Under the pieces are notes generated by a model. It was not told the origin of the DNA and made no database searches. It worked only from the letters and a program-made list of their open reading frames with translations. From Pseudaquabacterium terrae (GTDB taxonomy: Bacteria > Pseudomonadota > Gammaproteobacteria > Burkholderiales > Burkholderiaceae_C), in the NCBI RefSeq assembly GCF_013266755.1, contig NZ_JABRWJ010000023.1:1-42488 (forward strand): a stretch of 42,488 nt of DNA, in the 5' to 3' direction. Below, in pieces: positions 7,468 through 15,375 of this stretch. Each line of letters begins with the position of its first letter. Position 1 is the stretch's first letter. A program made the position numbers and the translations under genes.

Positions 7468-8739
7468 TCAGCGCGCCAGCGTCCAGTCGACCTGCGCCGG
7501 CCGGCCGGTCACGCGCAGCTCGGCACATGCCGGCGCCTGCCGCGCGATCACCTCGCCGCGGCGCAGCACTGCCAGCCGCGCCGCGCGCAGCCGGATCGCC
7601 TCGACCGGCGAGCGCGCCTGCAGCAGCACCGCATCGGCATGGCAGCCGACCTCGAGCCCGTAGCCCTCGAGCCCGAGCACCCGCGCGGCATTCACCGTCA
7701 CCGCGTCGAAGCAGGCCCGCATCTGCGCCTGCGACGTCATTTGCGCGACGTGCAGCCCCATCTGCGCGACCTCGAGCATGTCGCCCGAGCCGAGCGCATA
7801 CCACGGGTCCATCACGCAGTCGTGGCCGAACGCGACGTTGACCCCGGCGGCCATCAGCTCGGGCACGCGGGTCATGCCGCGGCGCTTCGGGTAGCTGTCG
7901 TGGCGGCCCTGCAGCGTGATGTTGATCAGCGGGTTGGCGACGGCGTGCACCCGCGCCTCGGCGATCAGCGGGATCAGCTTGGACGCGTAGTAGTTGTCCA
8001 TCGAATGCATCGAGGTCAGGTGCGAGCCGGTGACGCGGCCCTGCAGCCCGAGGCGCTGCGTGTGGAAGGCCAGCGTCTCGATGTGCCGCGACAGCGGGTC
8101 GTCGCTCTCGTCGCAGTGCATGTCGACCGGCAGCGCGCGGCGCGCGGCGATCTCGCACAGCAGCCGCACGCTCTCCGCGCCATCCGCCATCGTGCGCTCG
8201 AAATGCGGGATGCCGCCGACGACGTCGACCCCCCGGTCGAGCGCGCGCTCCAGCGTGGCCAGTGCATGCGGCGTGCGCAGCACGCCGTCCTGCGGAAACG
8301 CCACCAGCTGCAGGTCGAGCCAGGGCTTGATGCGTTCGCGCACCTGCAGCAGTGCCTCGACGGCCAGCAGCCGCTGATCGCAGACATCGACGTGCGTGCG
8401 GATTGCCAGCAGCCCGCGGGCGACGGCCCAGTCGCAGTACTGCAGCGCGCGGTCGACCAGCGCCTCCTGCGTCAGCAGCGGCTTCAGCTCGCCCCACAGC
8501 GCGATGCCTTCGAGCAGCGTGCCGCTGGCGTTGATGCGCGGCAGCCCATAGGACAGCGTCGCGTCCATGTGGAAGTGCGCGTCGACGAAGGGCGGGCTCA
8601 AGAGCCAGCCGCCGGCATCGAGCTCGGGTTCGTTCTCGGCGCCGTGCAGGCCGGGGCCGATCGCGGCGAAGCGGCCGTCGCGCACCAGCAGGTCAATGCC
8701 GCTGCGGCCATCGGGCAGCGTGGCGTTGCGGATCAGCAT
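7468..8739 (-). CDS. Cytosine deaminase-like amidohydrolase
   Basis: 423 residues from the ATG at 8737-8739, which has AGGAG upstream. Amidohydrolase-superfamily metal site: VDAHFHMD (HxH), DMHCDESDD, GSHLTSM and GHDCVMDPWYALGSGDMLEVAQMGLH. The last block is the diagnostic CodA signature. The enzyme should hydrolyse an exocyclic amino group or cyclic amide of a cytosine-like ring in the cytoplasm. It is divergent, with a 65-bp gap, from an operon of FAD oxidoreductase, Bug receptor and PhyH dioxygenase, which suggests catabolism of an N-containing ring compound. The exact substrate is unknown; isocytosine, creatinine or a pesticide-type ring would fit the family equally well. Confidence 0.85.
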   Translation of the reverse strand: MLIRNATLPDGRSGIDLLVRDGRFAAIGPGLHGAENEPELDAGGWLLSPPFVDAHFHMDATLSYGLPRINASGTLLEGIALWGELKPLLTQEALVDRALQYCDWAVARGLLAIRTHVDVCDQRLLAVEALLQVRERIKPWLDLQLVAFPQDGVLRTPHALATLERALDRGVDVVGGIPHFERTMADGAESVRLLCEIAARRALPVDMHCDESDDPLSRHIETLAFHTQRLGLQGRVTGSHLTSMHSMDNYYASKLIPLIAEARVHAVANPLINITLQGRHDSYPKRRGMTRVPELMAAGVNVAFGHDCVMDPWYALGSGDMLEVAQMGLHVAQMTSQAQMRACFDAVTVNAARVLGLEGYGLEVGCHADAVLLQARSPVEAIRLRAARLAVLRRGEVIARQAPACAELRVTGRPAQVDWTLAR

Positions 8740-8804
8740 GGGGTGGGTTCTCCTGCAGGCAGTGAGCGAAGCGGTGGCATAGGCTACCGGCTTTGCGGCT
8801 GACG

Positions 8805-10142
8805 ATGAAACCTGCACGCACGCTGACCGAGCCGGCCCGCTCGACGCCGGTGATCGCCGAGACCGAGGTCCTCGTGCTCGGCGGCGGGCCGGCCGGCATC
8901 GCCGCGGCGGCTGCGGCCGCGCAGGCCGGCCGGCGCACGCTGCTGGTCGAGCGCTACGGCTTTCTCGGCGGCATGGGCACGGCGGCCGGCGTGACCAACT
9001 TCTGCGGCCTGCATGCCAACGTCTTCGGCCACATCGAGCAGGTGGTGCACGGCGTCGTCGACGAGCTGCTCGACCGCATGCGGCGCATGGACGGCCTGGG
9101 CGAGCCGCACGCCCTGTTCGGCGGCAAGATCGCCGCGCAGGCCTACGACAACGCGGCGTTCAAGGTGGCCGCCGACGAGCTGCTGCTGGCGCGCGGCGCG
9201 CAGCTGCTGTTCCATGCGCTCGCCGTCGGCGTGATGATGCGCACGCCGCAAGACATCGATGCGCTGCTGGTCGAAACCAAGTCCGGCCGCGGCGCGATCA
9301 CTGCCGAGGTCTTCATCGATTGTTCCGGTGACGCCGACCTGGCCGCCGCCGCCGGCGTGCCGTTCGAGAAGGACGAGCTGCTCTACCCGTCGACGATGTT
9401 CCGCATCCACGGCGTGAACGATCAGCGCGCCGGCGCGGTGTGGAACCAGCTCGATGCGCTGATGGCCGAGGCGGAGCGCCGAGGCCGCCGCTTTGCGCGC
9501 AAGACCCCGATCGTGCGGCCGCAGAAGCATGCCGGCGAGTGGCGCGCCAACGTCACGCAGCTGGCCAATCCCGACGGCAGCGCGGTCGATGGCACCGACG
9601 CCTGGCAGCTGAGCGCCGCCGAGGTCGAAGGCCGGCGCCAGAGCGTCGATTTCATGGATTTCCTGCGCAGCGCCGCACCCGGCTTCGAGCACGCCTACCT
9701 GCTCGAGATCGCGCCGCAGCTGGGCATCCGCGAAACGCGGCGCATCGTCGGCGAGCTGCAATTGAGCGATCAGCACGTGCTCGGCTGCGCGAGTTTTGCC
9801 GACAGCATCGGCGTCAACGGCTGGCCGATCGAGGCGCACGTGGCCGGCGACGTGCACTTTGAATTCCCGCCCGGGCTGGGCACGCACCGCGGCTACAACC
9901 AGCTGCCGCTGCGCATGATCGTGCCGCGTGTCGTGGACAATCTGCTGGTCGCCGGTCGCTGCGCATCGATGACGCACCGTGGCCAGTCCGCCGCGCGTGT
10001 CAGCGGCGCCTGCTTCGTGATGGGTGAAGCCGCCGGCACCACTGCTGCGCTGGCCCTTCAGCACGCACACAGCGCACGCGAACTGGCGCCCGCCGAGCTG
10101 CAGCGTTTGTTGCAGCAGCACGGCGTATTTCTCGGCGAGTGA
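8805..10142 (+). CDS. FAD-dependent oxidoreductase (FAD_oxidored family)
   Basis: 445 residues from the ATG at 8805; a TTG 12 bases earlier is less likely. A dinucleotide-binding motif VLVLGGGPAGIAAAAAAAQAG lies at about residues 23-43, followed by LLVERYGFLGGMGTAAGVTNFCG, typical of PF12831. The second FAD contact, VDNLLVAGRCASMTHRGQSAARVSGACFVMGEAAG, is near the C-terminus. The family acts on varied small substrates, some with an additional Fe-S centre, which I do not see here. It is first in a plus-strand operon with the Bug receptor and PhyH genes, and is likely a step in the same uncharacterised catabolic route as the divergent amidohydrolase. Confidence 0.85.
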   Translation: MKPARTLTEPARSTPVIAETEVLVLGGGPAGIAAAAAAAQAGRRTLLVERYGFLGGMGTAAGVTNFCGLHANVFGHIEQVVHGVVDELLDRMRRMDGLGEPHALFGGKIAAQAYDNAAFKVAADELLLARGAQLLFHALAVGVMMRTPQDIDALLVETKSGRGAITAEVFIDCSGDADLAAAAGVPFEKDELLYPSTMFRIHGVNDQRAGAVWNQLDALMAEAERRGRRFARKTPIVRPQKHAGEWRANVTQLANPDGSAVDGTDAWQLSAAEVEGRRQSVDFMDFLRSAAPGFEHAYLLEIAPQLGIRETRRIVGELQLSDQHVLGCASFADSIGVNGWPIEAHVAGDVHFEFPPGLGTHRGYNQLPLRMIVPRVVDNLLVAGRCASMTHRGQSAARVSGACFVMGEAAGTTAALALQHAHSARELAPAELQRLLQQHGVFLGE

Positions 10143-10173
10143 AATTCGAGACCTACAACAACGAGGAGTCCTG

Positions 10174-11190
10174 ATGACCCCGCAACGACGTCGTGTGCTG
10201 TCCCTGCTTGCCGCCGGCCCCGCGGCAATCGCGCTGCCCGGCTGGGCACAGACCGCCGCACCGCGCACCGAGGCCGCGGCGAAACCGCTGGCCTGGCCGA
10301 CGCAGCCGCTGAAAGTGCTGGTCGGCTTCCCCGCCGGCTCGACGCCGGACCTCGCGGCGCGCGCGATCTCCGAGGCGCTGGCGAAGAACCTCGGCCAGCC
10401 GGTGGTGGTCGAGAACCGGCCCGGCGCGTCGGGCAACATCGCCGCCGACCTGGTCGCCAAGGCGCGCGACGACCACACCATCGGCGTGCTGATCAACGGC
10501 AACCTGACGGTCGCCCGGCTGCTGAATCCGAAGCTGCCCTTCGATCCGGCGAAGGACTTCGCGCCGTTGTCGCTGATCGGCACCGCGCCGCTGCTGCTGA
10601 CGGTCACCGGCAGCGCGCCCGGCACCCGGCCCGCCGAGCTGCTGCACTGGGTGCGCGGGCTCGAGGGCAAGGCCAACTACGGCACGCCGGGCAACGGCAC
10701 CGTCGGCCACCTCGGCATGGAGCTGATCAAGAGCAAGACCGGCATCACCGCGGTGCATGTGCCGTATCCGGGCAATCCGCAGGTGATCAATGCGATGCTG
10801 TCGGGTCAGGTCCAGCTGGCGCTGCTGCCGCCGGGCCTGGCGCTGCCGCACGTGCGCAGCGGCAAGCTGAAGGCGATCGGCCTGACCTCGCCCGGCCGCA
10901 GCGCGCTCGTCACCGACCAGCCGACCTTGCGGGATGCCGACGTCACCGGCGCCGACCTCGAGATCTGGACCGCTGCCGCCGCGCCGGCCACGATGCCCAA
11001 GGCGGTGGTCGCGCGCTTGAGCGCCGCGCTGGTCGACGCGATCCGCGCGCCCGAGTCGCGCCAGAAGCTGCTGAATGTCGGCTGGCAGGCGGTGGGCACC
11101 GCGCCCGAAGGGCTGGCCAACCGGATGAAGGCCGATACCGCGCAGTTGGGCGGCATCATCATGATGCGCGGCATCAAGGCGGATTCGTAA
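10174..11190 (+). CDS. Bug/TctC-family tripartite tricarboxylate transporter receptor
   Basis: 338 residues from the ATG at 10174 (GAGGAG eight bases upstream). An N-terminal RRRVLSLLAAGPAAIALPGWAQ looks like a twin-arginine or Sec export signal. Family signatures are LKVLVGFPAGSTPDLAARAISEALAKNLGQPVVVENRPGA, NYGTPGNGTVGHL and HVPYPGNPQVINAMLSGQVQ. Bug proteins are periplasmic receptors for carboxylates, amides or nicotinamide-like compounds. No TctA/TctB membrane genes are nearby, as is usual for Bug expansions in Burkholderiales. It starts 31 bp after the FAD gene and ends one base before the PhyH gene, so it probably captures the pathway substrate. Confidence 0.9.
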   Translation: MTPQRRRVLSLLAAGPAAIALPGWAQTAAPRTEAAAKPLAWPTQPLKVLVGFPAGSTPDLAARAISEALAKNLGQPVVVENRPGASGNIAADLVAKARDDHTIGVLINGNLTVARLLNPKLPFDPAKDFAPLSLIGTAPLLLTVTGSAPGTRPAELLHWVRGLEGKANYGTPGNGTVGHLGMELIKSKTGITAVHVPYPGNPQVINAMLSGQVQLALLPPGLALPHVRSGKLKAIGLTSPGRSALVTDQPTLRDADVTGADLEIWTAAAAPATMPKAVVARLSAALVDAIRAPESRQKLLNVGWQAVGTAPEGLANRMKADTAQLGGIIMMRGIKADS

Positions 11191-11191
11191 G

Positions 11192-12028
11192 ATGCTCGCG
11201 GACGCACAGATTCGCCGTTATCACGACGACGGTTACCTGGTGCTGCCGGGCTTCAAGACGGCGGCCGAAGTGGCGGCGCTGCGCGAACGCGCGCAGCAGA
11301 TCGTCGAGGAGTTCGATCCCGGCCCGCGGCGCGCGATCTTCAGCACGACCGACCAGGCGCGCGGCACGGGCCGCGAGTTCCTCGACTCGGCCGAAGGCAT
11401 CCACTGCTTCTTCGAGGAAGAGGCCTTCGACGAGCTTGGGCGACTGCGCCAGGCCAAGGCCTTGTCGATCAACAAGATCGGCCACGCGATGCACGACCTC
11501 GACCCGGTCTTCGAGCGCTTCTCGCGCGGGCCGCGCATGGCCGCGCTGGCGCGCAATCTGGGCCTGGCCGAGGCGAAGCTCTGGCAATCGATGTACATCT
11601 TCAAGCAACCCGGCATCGGCGGCGAGGTGAAGTGGCACCAGGACGCCACCTTCTTCGACACCACGCCGTGCACGGTGACGGCGTTCTGGTTCGCGCTGGA
11701 AGACGCGACGCGCGACAACGGCTGCCTGTGGGTCGAGCCGGGCGGCCAGCGCGGCCCGCTGCGCGAGCGCTTCGTGCGCGACGGCGACGCGGTGCAGATG
11801 GAAACGCTGGACTCGACGCCCTGGCCGGACGATGCGGTCGCCGTGCCGGTGGAGGTGGAAGCCGGCACGCTGGTCTGCTTCCACGGCCTGCTGCCGCACT
11901 GGAGCGCGCCGAACCGCTCCAGCGTGTCGCGCCATGCGTACACGCTCCACGCGACCGACGCCGCCAGCGCCTACTCGCCGCGCAACTGGCTGCAGCGCGG
12001 GCGCTTGCCGCTGCGCGGCTTCGACTGA
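11192..12028 (+). CDS. Phytanoyl-CoA dioxygenase (PhyH) family protein
   Basis: 278 residues starting one base after the Bug gene stop. The Fe(II)/2-oxoglutarate facial triad is visible as WHQDATFF (His-x-Asp) near residue 149 and the distal histidine in GLLPHWSAPNRSSVSRHAYTLH, whose arginine should hold 2-oxoglutarate. The N-terminus DAQIRRYHDDGYLVLPGF is typical for PhyH. The enzyme should hydroxylate a small organic substrate in the cytoplasm. As the last gene of the operon it likely acts on a compound imported through the Bug receptor. It is convergent, with a 4-bp gap, with the small secreted protein gene. Confidence 0.87.
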   Translation: MLADAQIRRYHDDGYLVLPGFKTAAEVAALRERAQQIVEEFDPGPRRAIFSTTDQARGTGREFLDSAEGIHCFFEEEAFDELGRLRQAKALSINKIGHAMHDLDPVFERFSRGPRMAALARNLGLAEAKLWQSMYIFKQPGIGGEVKWHQDATFFDTTPCTVTAFWFALEDATRDNGCLWVEPGGQRGPLRERFVRDGDAVQMETLDSTPWPDDAVAVPVEVEAGTLVCFHGLLPHWSAPNRSSVSRHAYTLHATDAASAYSPRNWLQRGRLPLRGFD

Positions 12029-12032
12029 AAAC

Positions 12033-12440
12033 CTATCCCGGCCAGGTCAGCGCGACGGCCAGGTGCTTGCGGCCGTCGATCGCCACGCTGCGCTGCTGGG
12101 TCCGGCCGTCGTGCCGAGCCTCGACCATGTAGGTCCCGGCCGGCAGGTCGAGCAGCACGATGGGCCCCAGCCCGCCGCCTTCGTAGACGACGCGGCCCGC
12201 GCGGTCGCGGATGCGCAGGTCGACGCCGGCGACGAACGCGCCGCCGGGCTGCGCGAAGGTCAGCCCGAGCCGGTAGCCCGGCGCCGCCTCGCGCATCGCA
12301 CGCGCTTCGTCGGCATCGACGCCGCCGCTCAGGCTGCGCACGGCGCCGTTCTCCTGCGCGACAGGCGCTGCCAAGGGGCTGCCCGCGACCAGAGCTGCCA
12401 GGACGCCCGCGAGCAAGGGCGCCAGTCGATGGTGTGTCAT
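12033..12440 (-). CDS. Small secreted protein with beta-sandwich-like repeat, unknown function
   Basis: 135 residues from the ATG at 12438-12440. A signal peptide (HRLAPLLAGVLAALVAGSPLAAP) is followed by a region with DLRIRDRAGRVVYEGGGLGPIVLLDLPAGTYMVEARHDGRTQQRSVAI. That is the pattern of a carboxypeptidase-regulatory or PEGA-like beta-sandwich, where LPAGTYxVEA is a common turn. Probably periplasmic. A much longer open frame upstream (to 13055) crosses the genes at 12570 and 12943 and is not coding. No enzymatic motif is visible. Confidence 0.65.
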   Translation of the reverse strand: MTHHRLAPLLAGVLAALVAGSPLAAPVAQENGAVRSLSGGVDADEARAMREAAPGYRLGLTFAQPGGAFVAGVDLRIRDRAGRVVYEGGGLGPIVLLDLPAGTYMVEARHDGRTQQRSVAIDGRKHLAVALTWPG

Positions 12441-12569
12441 GTGCGCGAGGGGGCAATCGGCATGCCGTGCGCATTCGCATTGCAGTTGAAACCGCCGTGC
12501 ACCGCGCCGACATCGGCGCGCGGCGTCGGGCCGCGATGCTCGCACCCTGACTGAACGAGGAGCGGCGCA

Positions 12570-12935
12570 ATGGAGCCCTGGGGCAAGCGGATGTGGCGTG
12601 ACGTCTCGAGCGAGCTGTTCGACAACGAAGGCCTGGACACGCTGTTCTCGCATGCCCGCAACATGCTGACCTGCGCGGCGATCATCGCCGCCGGGCTGTA
12701 TGCCGCGCATCACATGGGTCCGCAAGCGGCATTGAGCCTGCCGAATGCGCACATCGCCGGCTACATCGTCGCCGGCTTCGGCGTCGCGATGCTCGGGCTG
12801 AACCTGCTCGACGGCCTGCGCCGCCTCGCCAAGCGGCGGCACCCGCTGCTGCTGCGCGCGCTGGCGATCTTCGTCTACGTCGTCTTGTCGGTGCGGTTGA
12901 CGCAGGTGATCGTGTACTTTCGCTCGGCGGTGTGA
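12570..12935 (+). CDS. Three-helix membrane protein, unknown function
   Basis: 121 residues with GAGGAG before the ATG. Three hydrophobic segments: about 31-51 (NMLTCAAIIAAGLYAAHHM), 60-82 (HIAGYIVAGFGVAMLGLNLL) and 93-117 (LLRALAIFVYVVLSVRLTQV), separated by a basic loop RRLAKRRH. The N-terminal 28 residues are charged and cytosolic-looking. The topology resembles PsiE-like small inner-membrane proteins, but no motif secures a name. It is divergent from the small secreted protein gene and convergent with the ArsR gene. Confidence 0.7.
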   Translation: MEPWGKRMWRDVSSELFDNEGLDTLFSHARNMLTCAAIIAAGLYAAHHMGPQAALSLPNAHIAGYIVAGFGVAMLGLNLLDGLRRLAKRRHPLLLRALAIFVYVVLSVRLTQVIVYFRSAV

Positions 12936-12942
12936 GCCGGCG

Positions 12943-13299
12943 TCAGCGCCCGCCCAGCGGCAGCAGCCGGTCCTCCGGCTGCACTTCGGTCCCCGGATCG
13001 AGCTCGATCGCCACCTGCGTGCAGACGGCGCGGCACAGCGTCGCGACGCGTTCACTCTGCAGCCGGTAGTAGATCTGCGTGCCGTCGCGGCGCTTGCCGA
13101 GCACGCCGGCGCGGTACAGCGTCGACAGGTGCTGGCTCATGTTCGGCTGCGTGGTGTCGATTTCGCCGAGCAGCTGCGAGACGTTCTTTTCGCTGGTGCA
13201 CAGCGCGCCGATGATCTTCAGCCGGATCGGCGTCGACAGCAGCGCGAACAGCTCGGCGACGGATTCGAAGACAGCGTCGGCGGCGGGGTCGGTTTCCAT
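12943..13299 (-). CDS. ArsR/SmtB-family transcriptional regulator
   Basis: 118 residues from the ATG at 13297-13299. Winged helix: LLSTPIRLKIIGALCTSEKNVSQLLGEI, recognition helix TTQPNMSQHLSTLYRAGVL, wing KRRDGTQIYYRL. Cysteines at about 34, 89 and 93 bracket the helices, where sulfide/persulfide sensors (BigR/SqrR) and metal sensors place their ligands. The ELCVCD-type metal motif of ArsR is absent. With a complete sox operon about 9 kb away (soxC start at 22223), a role as sulfur-responsive repressor is an attractive inference, not shown. A dyad at 13320-13337 upstream is the likely autoregulatory operator. Confidence 0.85.
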   Translation of the reverse strand: METDPAADAVFESVAELFALLSTPIRLKIIGALCTSEKNVSQLLGEIDTTQPNMSQHLSTLYRAGVLGKRRDGTQIYYRLQSERVATLCRAVCTQVAIELDPGTEVQPEDRLLPLGGR

Positions 13300-13319
13300 G
13301 CGGCGGGCCTGGCGATGAG

Positions 13320-13337
13320 TGCGCAATTTTATGCGCA
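13320..13337 (-). promoter_or_regulatory. Candidate ArsR operator overlapping a -10 box
   Basis: TGCGCA-ATTTTA-TGCGCA is a perfect dyad 21-38 bases before the ArsR-family start codon. Read on the minus strand, its centre is TAAAAT, a good sigma-70 -10 hexamer. A repressor sitting here would block its own promoter, as ArsR-family proteins usually do. Confidence 0.5.
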
Positions 13338-13376
13338 GCCACCGATGGACGCCGCCCCCGCGCCGCGGCGCCTCGC

Positions 13377-14675
13377 TCAGGCCGTGCGCAAGGCGCCCGC
13401 GCTGCGCCGGTCCTCGCGCGCGAGGCCGGTGAAAGCGAAGTCCAGCTCCGGCAGGCGGCCGCTGACGATCTCGGCGATCGCCTTGCCCGAGCCCGCCGAG
13501 TGCGTCCAGCCGAGCGTGCCGTGGCCCGTGTTCAGGTACAGGTTGTGAATCTTCGAGCGGCCGATGTAGGGCACGTTCGACGGCGTCGCGGGCCGCAGGC
13601 CGGTCCAGTACTGCGCGTCGCGGCCATCGCTCATCTCGGGGAACAGCGCGCGCACGCGACGCACGATGGCTTCGCAGCGCGCCAGGTTCAGCGCCGTGTC
13701 GTAGCCGTTCAGCTCGGCGGTGCCGGCGATGCGCAACCGGTCGCCGAGGCGCGAGAACACGAGCTTGTATTCGTCGTCGGTCAGCGAGACCGAATAGGCC
13801 TTCGCCGGGTCCTGCACCGGCAGCGTCACCGAGTAGCCCTTGGCCGGGTAGATGTTCAGCTCGATGCCCAGCTCGCGCGCGAACGCGGCCGAGAAGGAGC
13901 CGAGACACAGCACGTAGCGGTCGGCCGCGAGCGTCGAGACGATGCCGCGCGCATCGGCGACCTGCACGGCGGCGAGCCGGTCACCTTCGGATTGCAGGCC
14001 GACGATGCGCGTGTCGTAGCGGAATTCGACGCCCGCCGCCACGCACGCAGCGGCCAGCGCCTGCGTGAAGCGGTGCGCGTCGCCCGATTCGTCGCTCGGC
14101 GTCATGCTGCCGCCGACGATCTGCGCGCGGCATTGCGCCAGCGCCGGCTCGATCGCGACGCACTCGTCGGGCGTCTTCATGTCGAGCTCGCAGCCGTGTT
14201 CGCGCATCACGCGTGCGGGCTCTTGCGCGGCGTCGAATTCGGCGGCGCTGGTGTAGAAGTGCAGGATGCCGCGCGTCAGCTGGTCGTAGTCGAGACCCAG
14301 GTCGCGGCGCAGCTGCTGCAAGGTCGCGCGGCTGTAGAGGCCGAGGTTGACGATCTGCCGGATGTTGTGGCGCGTGCGGCCGGGCGTGCATTCGCGCAGG
14401 AAGCTCATGCCCCAGCGCCATTGGCGCCAGTCGGCGCGCAGGCGGAACAGCAGCGGCGCGTCTTCCTTGGCCAGCCACTTCAGCACCTTCAGCGGTGCAC
14501 CGGGGTTGGCCCAGGGCTCGGCATGCGAGACGGAGATCTGGCCGCCGTTGGCGAAGCTGGTCTCGAGGCCGGCCGCGGGCTGACGCTCGATCACGGTGAC
14601 GTCGTGGCCGGCCTGGCGCAGGAACCAGGCGGTGGTGATGCCGGTGACGCCGGCGCCGAGGACGATGGTTTTCAT
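13377..14675 (-). CDS. dadA: D-amino acid dehydrogenase (DadA-like)
   Basis: 432 residues from the ATG at 14673-14675, preceded by GGAGACCCCCTCC. FAD motif IVLGAGVTGITTAWFLRQAGHDVTVIER at the N-terminus, SFANGGQISVSHAEPWANPGAP and the C-terminal YWTGLRPATPSNVPYIG...LNTGHGTLGWTHSAGSGK block match DadA (DAO superfamily). It oxidises D-alanine and related amino acids to keto acids at the inner membrane, passing electrons to quinone. The start lies behind a tandem glycine riboswitch, so glycine should turn it on. That suggests glycine, or D-alanine alongside glycine, is the physiological cue. Confidence 0.9.
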   Translation of the reverse strand: MKTIVLGAGVTGITTAWFLRQAGHDVTVIERQPAAGLETSFANGGQISVSHAEPWANPGAPLKVLKWLAKEDAPLLFRLRADWRQWRWGMSFLRECTPGRTRHNIRQIVNLGLYSRATLQQLRRDLGLDYDQLTRGILHFYTSAAEFDAAQEPARVMREHGCELDMKTPDECVAIEPALAQCRAQIVGGSMTPSDESGDAHRFTQALAAACVAAGVEFRYDTRIVGLQSEGDRLAAVQVADARGIVSTLAADRYVLCLGSFSAAFARELGIELNIYPAKGYSVTLPVQDPAKAYSVSLTDDEYKLVFSRLGDRLRIAGTAELNGYDTALNLARCEAIVRRVRALFPEMSDGRDAQYWTGLRPATPSNVPYIGRSKIHNLYLNTGHGTLGWTHSAGSGKAIAEIVSGRLPELDFAFTGLAREDRRSAGALRTA

Positions 14676-14742
14676 GGAGGGGGTCTCCGAGGAAATGGCA
14701 GCAAGGGGAACGAGACGGACCTTGAGGTCCTCTCGCGCCGCT

Positions 14743-14944
14743 CCCGCTGTCCTCGGTACCTGAGAGATTCGGCGCCGGCGTTCAGCGAACGCTTCGGGCC
14801 TTGCTCCTTCGGTGGACACCCATCGAAACGGGCATCACTCTCCAGTGTCGGCTGTGACTCGAACCAGTACCGGGCCTGAGCGTGTATGGGAGGTTGCGCC
14901 TTCGGCGGCGGTCTTCGTGGAAGGCCGCGCTCTCCTGGTTCGAG
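14743..14944 (-). promoter_or_regulatory. Tandem glycine riboswitch controlling dadA
   Basis: On the minus strand two glycine aptamers follow each other. Aptamer 1 (14944-14858) opens and closes with a perfect 10-bp P1 stem (CTCGAACCAG/CTGGTTCGAG) and contains GGAGAG, CGCCGAAGGCGCAA and CGCTCAGG. Aptamer 2 (about 14850-14743) contains GGAGAG, CACCGAAGGAGCAA, ATCTCTCAGG and GGACAGCGGG. These are the conserved glycine-aptamer cores. Between aptamer 2 and the dadA start is a 10-bp hairpin (14712-14734, GGACCT/AGGTCC) that may be the expression platform; it lacks a clear U tract, so ribosome-site control is also possible. Confidence 0.92.
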
Positions 14945-14952
14945 CCGCGATT

Positions 14953-15375
14953 CTAGGCGAGACAGGTCCAGCGCAGTCCGGCGAAGCGCGCGAAGTCGCG
15001 GTCGAAACTCAGCAGCTCGGCGTTGTGCTCGATCGCCAGCGCGGCGAGGTGCGCATCCGACACCAGCGGTCCCCCCTGGCCGGCGCCGATGAGCAGCCGG
15101 CCGAGGATGGCTGCGTGCCGGTCGCTCGGCGCCAGCGCCACCGCTGCCGGATGATCGAGCCAGCTGTGCAGCACCAGCAGCCCCTGTTCGACCGGCAGCG
15201 GCCGGCTGAGGATGCCCGTGCGCGTGCTCAGACGCAGGAAGCCGAGCAGCACGGCCCAGGGCAGGCCGACTTCGCCTTGCTCGAAGGCTTCGCGCAACGC
15301 CTGCTTCGCGACCGCATGCTGAGGCGACGCGGAGTTGACGGCGTAGAGCAGGACGTTGACGTCGGGCAGCTTCAT
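14953..15375 (-). CDS. vapC: VapC-family PIN-domain toxin
   Basis: 140 residues. PIN-domain acidic residues: Asp5 in MKLPDVNVLLYAVN, the SDAHLAALAIEHNAELLSFDRDFARF block with two further aspartates, and the C-terminal LRWTCL. The subgroup motif LPWAVLLGFLRLSTRTGI is intact. VapC toxins are Mg-dependent ribonucleases that cut tRNA or rRNA. The ATG overlaps the vapB stop (ATGA at 15372-15375), the classical antitoxin-toxin coupling. The stop lies just 9 bases before the riboswitch, whose transcript runs in the same direction toward dadA. Confidence 0.88.
   Translation of the reverse strand: MKLPDVNVLLYAVNSASPQHAVAKQALREAFEQGEVGLPWAVLLGFLRLSTRTGILSRPLPVEQGLLVLHSWLDHPAAVALAPSDRHAAILGRLLIGAGQGGPLVSDAHLAALAIEHNAELLSFDRDFARFAGLRWTCLA

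Noticed and set aside
8784-10676. 630-codon minus-strand open frame
   Set aside because: It lies antisense to the FAD oxidoreductase and Bug genes, has no homology-like motifs and reads as the low-complexity Arg/Ala/His-rich text typical of shadow frames in high-GC DNA.
12033-13055. 340-codon frame upstream of the small secreted protein
   Set aside because: It runs antisense through the membrane protein gene at 12570 and into the ArsR gene; the signal peptide begins at 12440.
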